A DNA stretch of 64,000 bases from Bartonella fuyuanensis (GTDB taxonomy: Bacteria; Pseudomonadota; Alphaproteobacteria; Rhizobiales; Rhizobiaceae). Both the position numbers and the translations under genes were made by a program. Below are positions 17,117-26,760 of this stretch, one piece after another (positions within the stretch are counted from its first letter, which is position 1; each line of letters opens with the position of its first letter). The notes below the pieces were generated by a model. That model searched no databases, was not told where the DNA came from, and saw nothing but the letters and a program-made list of their open reading frames with translations. Location: assembly GCF_014197255.1 (NCBI RefSeq), contig NZ_JACIFE010000001.1:62001-126000 (forward strand), in the 5' to 3' direction.

Positions 17117-17144
17117 ACGGCTTATTCTATGCCGTCAGTTTTTT
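17117..17144 (+). terminator. terminator-like hairpin directly after trwJ2
   Basis: ACGGC (17117-17121) pairs with GCCGT (17131-17135) around a nine-base loop, followed after three bases by a run of six T (17139-17144). It begins at the base after the trwJ2 stop. The stem is only five pairs, so it may be partial. It lies inside the trw operon, upstream of trwI2-H2-G-F-E-D. Confidence 0.55.
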
Positions 17145-17344
17145 ATTTCTACTCTCAGGAGAATTCAAACCCATAGCATTAAATATTCCCTCAATATTCT
17201 AAAGAAACACACAAGAGGTTAATCCACCTCAACACAGTTTCAATAATAAAAAGTCCTGAGATAAATCGTATGAATGTAAAGAAACATACGCCCGTTTTTA
17301 AAGTCACAGAAAACTGAAAATACGAAAAGAAGAAAGAATAAAAT

Positions 17345-18294
17345 ATGAAAAAAACTATTGTTATCATAGCAATAAGTACGTTTTTTGGCATACCAAACTT
17401 AGCAAAAAGTGAAAATATTGCTGGTAAAACAAAAGGGCACTCTCGTATTCATCTACTTCCTAGTTTATCAGAAGATCTTGATTCAAGCAGTAGTTATAAA
17501 CTATAAAGAGCCACCGCTGGGAATAGCATCAAAAAAATACCATCAGGTTTTACACTGCCCGGAAGACTTAGAAAAAATTTAAATCCTCTCCTACATCTGC
17601 AACATCCACACCAACTGTGGTAGCTAGCTCAAATCCTGCATCTCAAGCATCTTCAGCGTCTATACCCAAATGATCCTCCAATATTGCTAATATTCTAAAA
17701 ACAATAGAGCAACAGAATAACGATAATAAGATATTGCATGATGTGTTTGAAAAAACGTATAAATCTATAACAGGTTCTCGAACTGAACTACAAGACTTAA
17801 AAAAATATGCTACATGAGACACCTGATTTTTTCTTCAAAATCCAGAAAATATCTATAAGAAAACCAAACATAAGAAAATGAATACAAAGGACTTAAACTA
17901 GATTGCAGAAATTAAGCAAGAAAAAGAACAGTATATCAGTAATATTGATAATTTACGTAATGCTATCGATAAACGTATCCAATATGCAACAGTCGTTGAT
18001 AAAGCAGTAAGTTTAAAAACTTTTCGAGAAGCAGATTATCGTTTTCAGCGAATTGAAGAACTATTAAACGAAATTAATACAACAAAAGACCTAAAAAGCG
18101 TTGCCGAGTTACAAGCACATATAATTGGAATGTTAGCTAAGATTCAAAATGAGACTACAAAATTACAAATGGTTTCCTATTCGCGCAACGCAGAACAAGC
18201 GCTTATCAATCAACAAAAGCAAAAGCGGAACGCAAAAATTCTCAACAGTAACAATAAAAAAATGCCAACAATACGATACATGAGATCTACTTAA
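17345..18294 (+). pseudogene. trwJ3: broken third trwJ copy, intact only in its 3' end
   Basis: An ATG at 17345 opens a signal-peptide-like stretch (MKKTIVIIAISTFFGIPNLA) that stops after 53 codons at 17504. Beyond it, TrwJ-like pieces can be followed through further stops and shifts: F-F-L-Q-N-P-E-N-I-Y near 17835, as in TrwJ1, then A-E-I-K-Q-E-K near 17910. From 17956 to the stop at 18294 the sequence is identical to trwJ1 and has no damage. The 5' half therefore decayed while the 3' half, part of the 1,779-bp repeat, did not. It cannot make a full protein. A short peptide or a store of sequence for recombination are the only roles I can suggest. Confidence 0.88.
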
Positions 18295-18529
18295 TGACAT
18301 TTTTATATTTATCTTCCCTATATCATTTGCCGCTCGTTTGTGTAAAGAACAGAGCACTACATGGTGTTTCTGTTCTCTCTTAACAAGCTAAAAGCTTTTC
18401 CAGAATTATAACCTCTGTCAGACCATACCAATGAAAAATTCTCAGCCGATATTCTGTAATGTCAATAAAACATTTACTCATGTTTCAAGATAATATGAAA
18501 CTACCAGTTCGTTAAAAAAGAGGAATACC

Positions 18530-19399
18530 ATGAACTTCACAATGTTCACACAACTTGTTAGCCGGATTGATGAGGCAACAAAAACATATGTCACAGATAT
18601 TTCCTCAAAAGCAATCGCTATCATTACACCCTTCGTATCCGTAGGGCTCACCATCTCTTTCATCGTGTATGGATTGCTCATTATGCGTGGGGCAATAGAC
18701 ATGTCACTCTCTGGATTCGTACACCGTTACTTGCGAACAAGTATTATTACTTCAATTGCATTATCTACCGGACTTTATCAGACTGAAATTGCAAATTTGA
18801 TAATAGACATACCCTATGAGTTAGCAGCTAAACTAATGAATAACCCACCAAATAACAACACACTAATCAGTTTAATTGACAAAGTCGCTGAACAAGGGTT
18901 TAGTTGTGCAAGCGAAGCTTTCGAAGAAGCTGCTTTTTTGGAAGCTAATGGGCTTCTGTATGGTCTCTTCGGTATCCTTATCTTGCTTATAACAAGTTTC
19001 CTAGCCGCAATTGGTGGAGCTTTCATTTTGATGGCAAAAATCGCACTTGTACTCCTCGTAGGGCTCGGACCACTCTTTATCATTGCTTTGCTCTGGCAAC
19101 CAACCTATCGCTTCTTTGAGCAATGGATAGCCCAAATCCTAAGCTATACAATCCTCGTTGTACTCCTAGCCACCGTATTTAGTTTGATGATGGATATCTT
19201 TGCAAATTATGTAACCGATCTGAAATTCGATGGAAAGCAAAATGTGGGATATGCCCTTGGTGGTGCACTCATCCTATCTATTATCTCTATTGTACTACTC
19301 CTCAAACTGTCAAATATCGCAAATGCTTTAGCAAAAGGCGTTACATTTAGATACCTATGGAGATTAGATACAACAGGCAACGCATCCCCCCCAAAATAA
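18530..19399 (+). CDS. trwI2: TrwI2, VirB6-like inner-membrane channel protein
   Basis: A 289-residue protein identical in every residue to TrwI1, with the same ribosome-binding site and spacers. It is the copy nearest trwG and may be the one kept in the ancestral J-I-H-G order. Its upstream neighbour is the broken trwJ3, so it has no functional trwJ directly ahead of it. Two identical copies could raise dosage or simply reflect a recent event. Confidence 0.93.
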   Translation: MNFTMFTQLVSRIDEATKTYVTDISSKAIAIITPFVSVGLTISFIVYGLLIMRGAIDMSLSGFVHRYLRTSIITSIALSTGLYQTEIANLIIDIPYELAAKLMNNPPNNNTLISLIDKVAEQGFSCASEAFEEAAFLEANGLLYGLFGILILLITSFLAAIGGAFILMAKIALVLLVGLGPLFIIALLWQPTYRFFEQWIAQILSYTILVVLLATVFSLMMDIFANYVTDLKFDGKQNVGYALGGALILSIISIVLLLKLSNIANALAKGVTFRYLWRLDTTGNASPPK

Positions 19400-19587
19400 C
19401 ACTGTCAAATAATCAATGAGACCTTTAAAATTATTTGCACTGAACGTGAATTATTTTCATAAATTAAAAAATAAAATTAATAAAAGATAAACTATCGTAA
19501 ACTATACACTTTACTTTATTATTAAAATTATAATAATGATAATAAATGTTAGACTTTATATCATTATCATAAAAGAGGCGCATTAAA

Positions 19588-19731
19588 ATGAAGTCGATCG
19601 TTTTTATAATTTTGATTATAAATACTTTATCAGCTTGTGCATTGGCACCAAAGCTAAAACAACCAAATGATAGAAACCGTGTACCTGTTAATAAAACAAT
19701 CCCCGCCGAAATCAAGCGAGCAATCATATGA
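19588..19731 (+). CDS. trwH2: TrwH2, VirB7-like lipoprotein
   Basis: A 47-residue lipoprotein identical to TrwH1, with lipobox L-S-A-C and the same AGAGG site ahead of the ATG. The stop overlaps the trwG start by four bases, exactly as trwH1 overlaps trwJ2. It is expected to pair with TrwF in the outer-membrane complex. Confidence 0.88.
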   Translation: MKSIVFIILIINTLSACALAPKLKQPNDRNRVPVNKTIPAEIKRAII

Positions 19732-20426
19732 AAACAAAACAAGCAAAACCAGTGAAAGCACAACAGCTTAGCAGTTATTATGAAGAAAGCCGAGGTTTAG
19801 AACGTGATCTCATAAATGAATTTATCAGATCGCGTAGAATTGCGTGGCGTGTAGCAGGTGCCGTTGGTCTTTTTGGCTTATTCGGTATGATATGTGGAAT
19901 CGTTGGTTTTTCCCAACCAGCCCCAACTCCCTTAGTATTACGGGTCGATAATACAACAGGTGCAGTTGATGTTATCTCCATCATGCGTGAGCATGAAACT
20001 AGCTATGGTGAAGTTGTAGATAGATATTGGCTCAATCAATATGTGCTTAACCGTGAAACTTACGATTACGATACCATTCAACTGAACTATGACACAACAG
20101 CACTTTTAAGTGCAGCAGCTGTTCAACAAGAATATTATAAAATCTATGATGGAGAAAAGGCACGAGACAAAGTGCTTTCCAACAAAGCCCGTATTACAGT
20201 TAAAGTACGATCGATTCAACCCAATGGACTCGGTCAAGCAACTGTACGTTTTACCACGCAACAACATGACAGCAACGGTGCAGCTGGACCAAAACAACAC
20301 CAGATCGCAACAATTGGTTACACCTATGTCGGTGCACCCATGAAATCATCTGATCGATTGCTTAATCCCCTTGGTTTTCAAGTAACAAGTTACCGTACTG
20401 ACCCAGAAATACTGTTGAATGATTAA
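19728..20426 (+). CDS. trwG: TrwG, VirB8-like bitopic membrane protein
   Basis: This 232-residue protein is the VirB8 equivalent, an inner-membrane assembly factor with a large periplasmic domain. A basic N-terminus of about 38 residues is followed by one membrane helix (residues about 40-62, V-G-L-F-G-L-F-G-M-I-C-G-I-V-G-F) and the NTF2-like domain, with V-L-R-V-D-N-T-T-G at its start and Q-Y-V-L-N-R-E-T-Y-D near residue 105. Its ATG overlaps the trwH2 stop. The first seven bases coincide with the end of the repeat, so the duplication junction lies at the start codon. Confidence 0.94.
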   Translation: MKTKQAKPVKAQQLSSYYEESRGLERDLINEFIRSRRIAWRVAGAVGLFGLFGMICGIVGFSQPAPTPLVLRVDNTTGAVDVISIMREHETSYGEVVDRYWLNQYVLNRETYDYDTIQLNYDTTALLSAAAVQQEYYKIYDGEKARDKVLSNKARITVKVRSIQPNGLGQATVRFTTQQHDSNGAAGPKQHQIATIGYTYVGAPMKSSDRLLNPLGFQVTSYRTDPEILLND

Positions 20427-20439
20427 GGAATTGACTGTT

Positions 20440-21246
20440 ATGAAAAAACTTGCATTCATTGTTCTACTGTCTTCGTTTTATTCTCTTTACACAGTACCTG
20501 TACAGGCACTTAAAAGCCCATCGAATTCACAATATGATCACCGCATTCGATCTATAACCTATAATGAAGCCGATGTGGTTCAAATTGAAACAGTTCTTGG
20601 TGTAGCAACACATATCATTCTTGAAGAAGGTGAGCAATATATCACTCATGCCTTTGGTGATTCAGAAGCCTATGCCTTTGCTCATAAAGGGCGGCATATT
20701 TTTATTAAGCCAAAAGCAGAACTTGCTAATACTAATCTCATCATTGTAACCGATAAACGAAGCTATAAATTTCGTCTCCAGTTTCGAAATGATCGTGCAG
20801 GAGCGACTTATGAATTGGCTTTTCATTATCCCGCTTCAAACAATGAAAAATCAGAAACGAACAGCCAACATCTTGCAATTGAGCGTGGTTTTCACCAAGG
20901 CATAAAAGGTTATAATCTTAGTTACACTATGAGCGGTCACCTAGATATTGCTCCGATAAATGCTTGGGATAATGGGCGTATTACTTACTTTAAGTTTCCC
21001 GCTAACATGGATATGCCATCGATTTATGTCGTTGATGCTGAAGGCAATGAAAGCTTAATACCACGCACTGTTATCGGCAATTCTAACGATATTATCGCCG
21101 TTCATAAGGTTAACCCTAAATGGCTTATACGACTTGGTAAACGTGCTTTAGCTGTTTTTAATGAAGCTTATGACCCCAATGGCATACCAAACACAACAGG
21201 AACCGTATCTTCGGCAGTTTATCGTATCAATAAAGGAGGAAAATGA
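20440..21246 (+). CDS. trwF: TrwF, VirB9-like outer-membrane core protein
   Basis: This 268-residue secreted protein is the VirB9 equivalent and forms the outer-membrane core ring with TrwH and TrwE. The signal peptide ends near V-Q-A. The family pattern is visible: Y-N-E-A-D-V-V-Q-I-E-T-V-L-G-V-A-T-H-I near residue 45, then H-I-F-I-K-P-K-A and, near the end, N-E-A-Y-D-P-N-G-x-P-N. The frame is open from 20419 inside trwG, but the ATG at 20440 follows an AAGGAA site and starts the signal peptide properly. It overlaps trwE by four bases. Confidence 0.94.
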   Translation: MKKLAFIVLLSSFYSLYTVPVQALKSPSNSQYDHRIRSITYNEADVVQIETVLGVATHIILEEGEQYITHAFGDSEAYAFAHKGRHIFIKPKAELANTNLIIVTDKRSYKFRLQFRNDRAGATYELAFHYPASNNEKSETNSQHLAIERGFHQGIKGYNLSYTMSGHLDIAPINAWDNGRITYFKFPANMDMPSIYVVDAEGNESLIPRTVIGNSNDIIAVHKVNPKWLIRLGKRALAVFNEAYDPNGIPNTTGTVSSAVYRINKGGK

Positions 21247-22418
21247 TGTTTGGCAACAAGGAAGGAGATGAAAAAAGTACAAAACTGGGCAACATTAAAC
21301 AAAAACATATTGAAGGTGCCTATGGAAGCTCTGAACTAGGTTCAGAACGCCGTCCGACGATTCCAGGCACTCGTGCATTGTTAATAGTAGGCCTTATTGT
21401 CATAATAGTAATACCAATTGCTCTGACTTGGAAAGCTTTTAAAATGCGTAATACTGTAGAAGTGGAGGAAGAGAAACAACAACAAACGGTACAGCAAATT
21501 ATACCAAATTATACTCCTCGAGTTATCGAAGAGCCAAAACTTATAGAAGAAGAAGAGCAATTAACGCAAACAGAGAACTCAACTTTGGATATTCCACCGG
21601 CTCTAAGTAAGCTTTTTCAAACGACCATTCCTGCCCATATACTCAAAGATTCTGAAGAATTAGCACGCAAACGCATGCTCAGTTCTAGTCTTAACAGTGG
21701 TGGTAGTGAAGGATCTACAGGGACAACCAATAAAACATCAAATGATGATAGAAATAGTGGCGCATTATTCGACCAGCTCCAACCTGTGCGTTTAGGTCAA
21801 GCACAGGCGGTACAACTTCGTAATCGTGACCTTTTGATTACGCAGGGGACACAAATAGATTGCACTTTGGAAACAAAGATCATCACATCACAACCGGGCA
21901 TGACTATTTGCCATTTAACACGTGATATTTATTCCACAAGCGGTCGTGTTGTTTTGCTCGATCGTGGGTCTAAAGTTGTTGGTTTTTACCAAAGTGGCAT
22001 ACAACAAGGACAAACACGTGTATTTGTGCAATGGTTGCGTATTGAAACGCCTTCTGGTGTTATTGTCAATCTTGACTCACCCGGCACAGGTCCTCTTGGT
22101 GAAGCAGGTATCGGTGGTTGGATTGACAGCCACTTTTGGGAGCGATTTGGCGGTGCAATTATGGTGAGTGTCATCGGTGATTTAGGAGAATGGGTAAAAG
22201 GTAAAATTAGTAAAAATAATAAAGAGAATAAAGAGGAACTAAAACTTCAAGGTATTCAATCTCAAACTACTCAGAATGCTACATCGGTTATGACTGATGT
22301 TCTTCAAAATTCCATCAATATTGTTCCAACACTTTACAAAAACCAAGGTGAACGAGTAAATATCTTTGTTGCTCGTGATCTGGATTTCAGCGATGTCTAC
22401 AGTCTCGTCACACGTTAA
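21243..22418 (+). CDS. trwE: TrwE, VirB10-like core protein
   Basis: This 391-residue protein is the VirB10 equivalent, spanning from inner to outer membrane and gating the channel. A basic cytoplasmic N-terminus is followed by one membrane helix (residues about 39-61, L-L-I-V-G-L-I-V-I-I-V-I-P-I-A-L) and a glutamate- and glutamine-rich periplasmic linker. The C-terminal beta domain has L-L-I-T-Q-G-T-Q-I-D-C-x-L-E-T, then G-R-V-V-L-L-D-R-G-S-K and I-N-I-V-P-T-L-Y-K-N-Q-G-E-R-V near the end. A second in-frame ATG directly follows the first. The 3' end overlaps trwD by 26 bases. Confidence 0.95.
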   Translation: MMFGNKEGDEKSTKLGNIKQKHIEGAYGSSELGSERRPTIPGTRALLIVGLIVIIVIPIALTWKAFKMRNTVEVEEEKQQQTVQQIIPNYTPRVIEEPKLIEEEEQLTQTENSTLDIPPALSKLFQTTIPAHILKDSEELARKRMLSSSLNSGGSEGSTGTTNKTSNDDRNSGALFDQLQPVRLGQAQAVQLRNRDLLITQGTQIDCTLETKIITSQPGMTICHLTRDIYSTSGRVVLLDRGSKVVGFYQSGIQQGQTRVFVQWLRIETPSGVIVNLDSPGTGPLGEAGIGGWIDSHFWERFGGAIMVSVIGDLGEWVKGKISKNNKENKEELKLQGIQSQTTQNATSVMTDVLQNSINIVPTLYKNQGERVNIFVARDLDFSDVYSLVTR

Positions 22419-23454
22419 CTCAATACAGAAAAATCAAGCAGTTTCTCAACTTCTGCAACCGCTTGATCGTTTTTTAGAAGATCCGGAGATCACTGAATTA
22501 TCGATCTGCCGCCCCTGTGAAATATGGACGAAAAGTTTCAAAGGTTGGCAGGTTCATAGCGTACCAGAGTTAACCACAGCTTTTTTGCAAACACTTATCA
22601 CAGCTATTATCGTTTACAACGGTATGGCTCCCAAAAGCATTAATTATGTGCTATTGCCTGGCGGACAACGTGGTACAATTATACAAACACCAGCTGTCAT
22701 CGATGGTGCTCTTTCTTTTGTAATTCGTAAGCATTCTCTTCTAGTTAAAACATTAGAAGAACTTAACGAAATAGGTGCATTTAGTGATTTCTCTGACGTA
22801 AGTTTTAATAAACCTACGGGAAAAGAAGCGAATAACTTGTTATCGAAGCAAGACTTCACACGGTTGGAACCATTTGAAGTTCAACTCTTGCAACATAAAC
22901 GTGATAGAAAAATTCTTGAATTTTTGGAAGAATGCATCCTTCACAAACGCAACATTATCATTGCAGGAAAGACAGGATCTGGCAAAACAACATTTGCCCG
23001 TTCCTTAATTGAAAAGGTCCCTGTAGAAGAGCGTATCATCACAATTGAAGATGTCCATGAGCTTTTTCTACCCAACCATCCCAATCATGTACATATGATT
23101 TATGGTAATAATGTAGGCCGTGTTTCAGCTGAAGAATGTTTAGATGCATGTATGCGTCAATCGCCTGACAGAATTTTTCTTGCTGAATTACGAGGCAATG
23201 AAGCATGGGAATATCTTAATTCACTAAACACTGGTCATCCTGGATCGATTACAACAACACATGCCAACAGTGCTTTGCAAACATTTGAACGATGTGCCAC
23301 CTTAATAAAAAGATCAGAAGTAGGACGTCAACTCGATATGGAAATGATAAAAACCGTTCTCTACACAACAGTTGATGTAGTATTATTCTTTAAAGATAGA
23401 AAACTCTCTGAAATCTTTTACGATCCGATTTTTGCTAAATCAAAAATTGTTTAA
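22393..23454 (+). CDS. trwD: TrwD, VirB11-like traffic ATPase
   Basis: This 353-residue hexameric ATPase is the VirB11 equivalent that works with TrwK in pilus assembly and transport. Walker A GKTGSGKT lies near residue 195, the Asp box I-I-T-I-E-D-V-H-E near 215, Walker B R-I-F-L-A-E-L-R-G near 258 and the His box G-S-I-T-T-T-H-A near 283. The frame is open to a TTG at 22366, but the ATG at 22393 gives the usual length. It is the last gene of the locus and is followed by a strong terminator. No trwB, trwA or trwC follows. Confidence 0.95.
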   Translation: MSTVSSHVNSIQKNQAVSQLLQPLDRFLEDPEITELSICRPCEIWTKSFKGWQVHSVPELTTAFLQTLITAIIVYNGMAPKSINYVLLPGGQRGTIIQTPAVIDGALSFVIRKHSLLVKTLEELNEIGAFSDFSDVSFNKPTGKEANNLLSKQDFTRLEPFEVQLLQHKRDRKILEFLEECILHKRNIIIAGKTGSGKTTFARSLIEKVPVEERIITIEDVHELFLPNHPNHVHMIYGNNVGRVSAEECLDACMRQSPDRIFLAELRGNEAWEYLNSLNTGHPGSITTTHANSALQTFERCATLIKRSEVGRQLDMEMIKTVLYTTVDVVLFFKDRKLSEIFYDPIFAKSKIV

Positions 23455-23487
23455 GGGGAATTTTCCTCTTAATAACATTACACAGAA

Positions 23488-23520
23488 AAAATAGCCGTAA
23501 CAATCAGTTACGGCTATTTT
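23488..23520 (+). terminator. rho-independent terminator of the trw operon
   Basis: A perfect 14-bp inverted repeat (AAAATAGCCGTAAC with GTTACGGCTATTTT) encloses a five-base loop, 33 bases after the trwD stop. The stem ends in four T and starts in a run of A, so it could stop transcription from either side. Confidence 0.92.
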
Positions 23521-24195
23521 AAAACCACCCTTTTTTCTTTGCTTCTTCCATGCATTTTTTACACTCTTAATGAACAAAAAAGAAAAAAGTTAGACAGAAA
23601 ATTCATAAGAAAACCAAGAAACACATGAGATTCTTTCTAAATTCTCTTATCTTTAATCATTCTTTCCATTTATCTTTTAAAAATATGTATTTTATGCGCA
23701 AAAGGTGAATCTTAATTCACCCATCAATAAAAGCTTAGTGCAACAAATACTTTCGATCATCACAAATCATTATCACTTTAAAAACACAAACTTATCATTT
23801 AAAAATTCTAAGTTCTATTTTCAAATGATCAAAAAATATGTTTTTTAACCAAATAACCTTCAGATACAGAGAATCCAATGCAAATAGACTGTCATATCGA
23901 TTTAGTCTCCGCAAATTACATTCTACTTGGTAACAAAAAATAGCGTAGCACATCAATATCTTCTTCGGACAAAGAAAAATCCTTAACCTCTACGAATTGT
24001 GTAAGCAATCAAATTCCTCTTAAGAAAACCTTGCTAACCATATAACTTGGCGCATACCCTCACCTAAAGAACGCTGCCTATACGAATCTATAGAAAAAAC
24101 CCTATTATAAATATTCCTACTCTCTTCTCTTCACCTCAAAGAGCGAAAATCTTACAAGAATAAATCTACAATCCCCCTTTTTAAGCCCTATCACA

Positions 24196-25021
24196 CTGAT
24201 TGATAATGATAGTTTATTGTTGTACATGCTGAATGAATATCCCAAATAACATCAGATTCTCTCATTCCAAACCTGTTTATCTTGAATCAATCAAAACCAT
24301 ATCTTCACACATCATAAACAAGATTCCATATGGATAAAACTGTGCAAAAAAAGCTAAAAATACCTCTAATTAACCATCTTAAGCGGCAAAGGCCGTTCCA
24401 CATGAAAGATGGCAAAGTATATAATGAATGCCGATGTGTGCCTTGACAAGTGTCAAGATAGGCATAATCAATGGCTGTTTATATACCATTCATGGATACC
24501 ATCATGAAATGAGCTTGAAAGCTTTACAAGATATCTCGTAAAATAAGCTGGTGAATTGGCAACTGGGTGGCGTTCTGTTTTACTGAGGGTTGTGACCTCA
24601 TTAAAGAACGTGAAAAACAAAAGCGTGAAGCAATCTTCATTATTTAAAAGATATTGCTTTAGATGCCTTTGAAAGTCATAAAGCTGAATGAAAAAATGCT
24701 AGAAAAGATGGAAACTGGTTCTCTCCTTTACAACTTTATATCCTTCCCCAATTAGTCTGTCTGCTCGTTTCAGAGATTACGCAACCAGCGATATGCAATC
24801 CGTTCGCACCTATCGGGATACATAAAGTTGGTACAGTTGCTCATAAAACACTCAACCATCTTAATCTTTGGTTCAAACATGCAGAGGCATTAGGATTAAC
24901 TCTTGATTTACAAACAGTAAAAAAAGCACACGCTCAACTTAAAAAACAACGATATAAAACACAAAACTTACCAATAATAAATAAAAAAGATATGTCTACT
25001 TTCCATCAGATTGCGCTATAA
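24196..25021 (+). pseudogene. phage integrase remnant, best preserved copy
   Basis: A tyrosine-integrase N-terminal and core-binding region can be read through several shifts. The pieces are: H-E-M-S-L-K-A-L-Q-D-I-S near 24505; E-R-E-K-Q-K-R-E-A near 24605; D-A-F-E-S-H-K-A-E near 24663; then, after a TGA, one open stretch from about 24693 to 25018 with W-F-S-P-L-Q-L-Y-I-L-P-Q-L and L-N-H-L-N-L-W-F-K-H-A-E-A-L-G-L. This is the layout of phage integrases of the P4 type. The catalytic domain with its R-H-R-Y residues is absent. The AT-rich leader at 24196-24330 recurs ahead of the other remnants. No attachment-site tRNA is visible nearby. Confidence 0.82.
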
Positions 25022-25394
25022 AGCACAACAATAATACATTTGCCCTTGCGTTTGCTTATTTTCTTTCAAGCATTCGTATACATCCTTTACATCATTCGTG
25101 AAAATGAGATTAAAAAGCATATATAGACAATTCTTAACTCAAGAACATAAAAAACCTACGTGATCCCATAACAGAATTTTGTATACCCTTATCATAAAAG
25201 CATTATAAATTCTAAACAAGCACGCAAACACGCTTGATTTCACACAATGATTTTTTTCTGTAACCGATCATGGAGCGCCTCTTAATGTGAATTTTCTATC
25301 AACATACAGGAGAGCAAACCGGATTAAAATCTCGTTAGCACGGATTTCATTCTAGTTTATGTAACTGGCTAACAGATTCAACCTATCTCCATCC

Positions 25395-25510
25395 TAAAGG
25401 TTAAAGCTTCTTAACCTGCCTATCGATCTGTAAACAATTTTCTCTCTTTCCTAGGAAATTCTACCTTTTAACCACTTTAATCACCGCACCTCAAATGATG
25501 GTATTACGGC
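25395..25510. repeat. dispersed intergenic repeat, family A, copy 4
   Basis: GATCTGTAAAC near 25424 and TTCTACCTTTTAACCACTT near 25460 match copy 2 (3550 and 3590), with a shared CACC-rich continuation. It is non-coding. Confidence 0.55.
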
Positions 25511-26760
25511 ACAACAGAATAAAGACTCAAACAATAACTGTTCATACCGTTAATACTTATCGAATTCTCTTTCATATTAAGAAAGATCTCTAAACTGAAA
25601 AACAAAACAAAAAACACCCTTACTGCTTAAAAAAATTCTTAAGCATAGATGTAAAAAACGAAATTCAGTTATCTAAAAAACAGGTACTACACCTAGAAAT
25701 CTATATTTTTCTATTTAAAAACATATAAAATCAGCACCTACGAAGTTCGTCAAAATAAAACACGTTTTTCTACGATTGAATTCATTCAACTTAAACCAAC
25801 CTACAAACTATTCCTTATTCCATATTTACAATACATGTTTCCAGAATTCTTACTACCGTTTTATAAATTTTTAAAAAATCCTATAAATTTGGTATTTTAT
25901 AAAAAATTTTTTATAGGCTCTTTAATGAATTTAAACCTATGACATTATAACAATTTTAAATTATTCTCCCCTTAAGGATTTAATCTATCGTTATTAAATA
26001 GTTATTGTACACCCTTCAATTTTGAGAACTATCAATTTTACTTTTTAATGCAATAACAATCCAATCTTTAAAATAAAAAATGATCTTTAAAGCATGGTGA
26101 TAATGCTATCATAAATTCCCAATCTCTGCATATCAGCAATGTTTTCGATAGTTATAATAAATGTATCATAAAACTACGAACTGTCATAATGAACACTACT
26201 TTGTATTTTATTTGAATCCTTACACGCGTTATAACATTTTTATAACATTTACATCAGCATTTATTTTTTGCCCTCTATTCACATAGAGTAATTGTTTTTA
26301 TAAAAAACGATTAATTGAATCGCGCATTAAAGTGCGAATTTTGATTCGCATTTAATAAAAACACATAGCATATTGGTTTTATTGTTTTTACATAAAACGC
26401 TTTTCTCTCTCGAAGTATTTATTTTACCCAAACGACTATTGCACTTTTAAAGGCAACAATCACTATTTTGACCATCTCATGGAAGGCCAATAAACTTTTA
26501 GCAACTAAATCTTAAGAGGAACAAAAAAACACGCACAATTTTCTGTTTGTTACTTTACTATGCATTAATTAATCGATTTTTGCAGCTCACATTCACCCAT
26601 CAGTTTTCTTAAGCTCAGCCATTACAAGAATTACTTCATTTTTAAGACAATTATAACTACTAATACCTCATAAACAGACAATGTAATTTTATAGATTAAA
26701 GCTCTAAAAGTACATATGATTTTTTTATCTTACGCTTTATTTTCATCAATCAGTAAATTT

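Larger units (their letters stand above)
17956..19734 (+). repeat. 1,779-bp direct repeat, copy 2 (3' trwJ3 + trwI2 + trwH2)
   Basis: Second copy of the segment at 14361-16139. The left boundary is sharp: the base before it differs and sequence to the left is only distantly trwJ-like. The right boundary falls at ATGAAAA, which here begins trwG. Confidence 0.95.
23521..26760. other. 3.2-kb gap without intact genes
   Basis: No gene here is intact. From left to right I see: a minus-strand coding-like trace near 23925-24030 (F-V-E-V-K-D-F-S-L-S-E-E-D-I-D) that I cannot identify; an integrase leader and remnant at 24196-25021; a dispersed repeat near 25395-25510; and AT-rich sequence to 26760 in which I see nothing. 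The gap is flanked by the trw terminator and the convergent 3' end of sdhB. Confidence 0.55.

Noticed and set aside
14361-19734. Composite transposon bounded by the 1,779-bp repeats
   Set aside because: The repeats contain only trw genes, no transposase or terminal inverted repeats, and their ends lie inside coding sequence.
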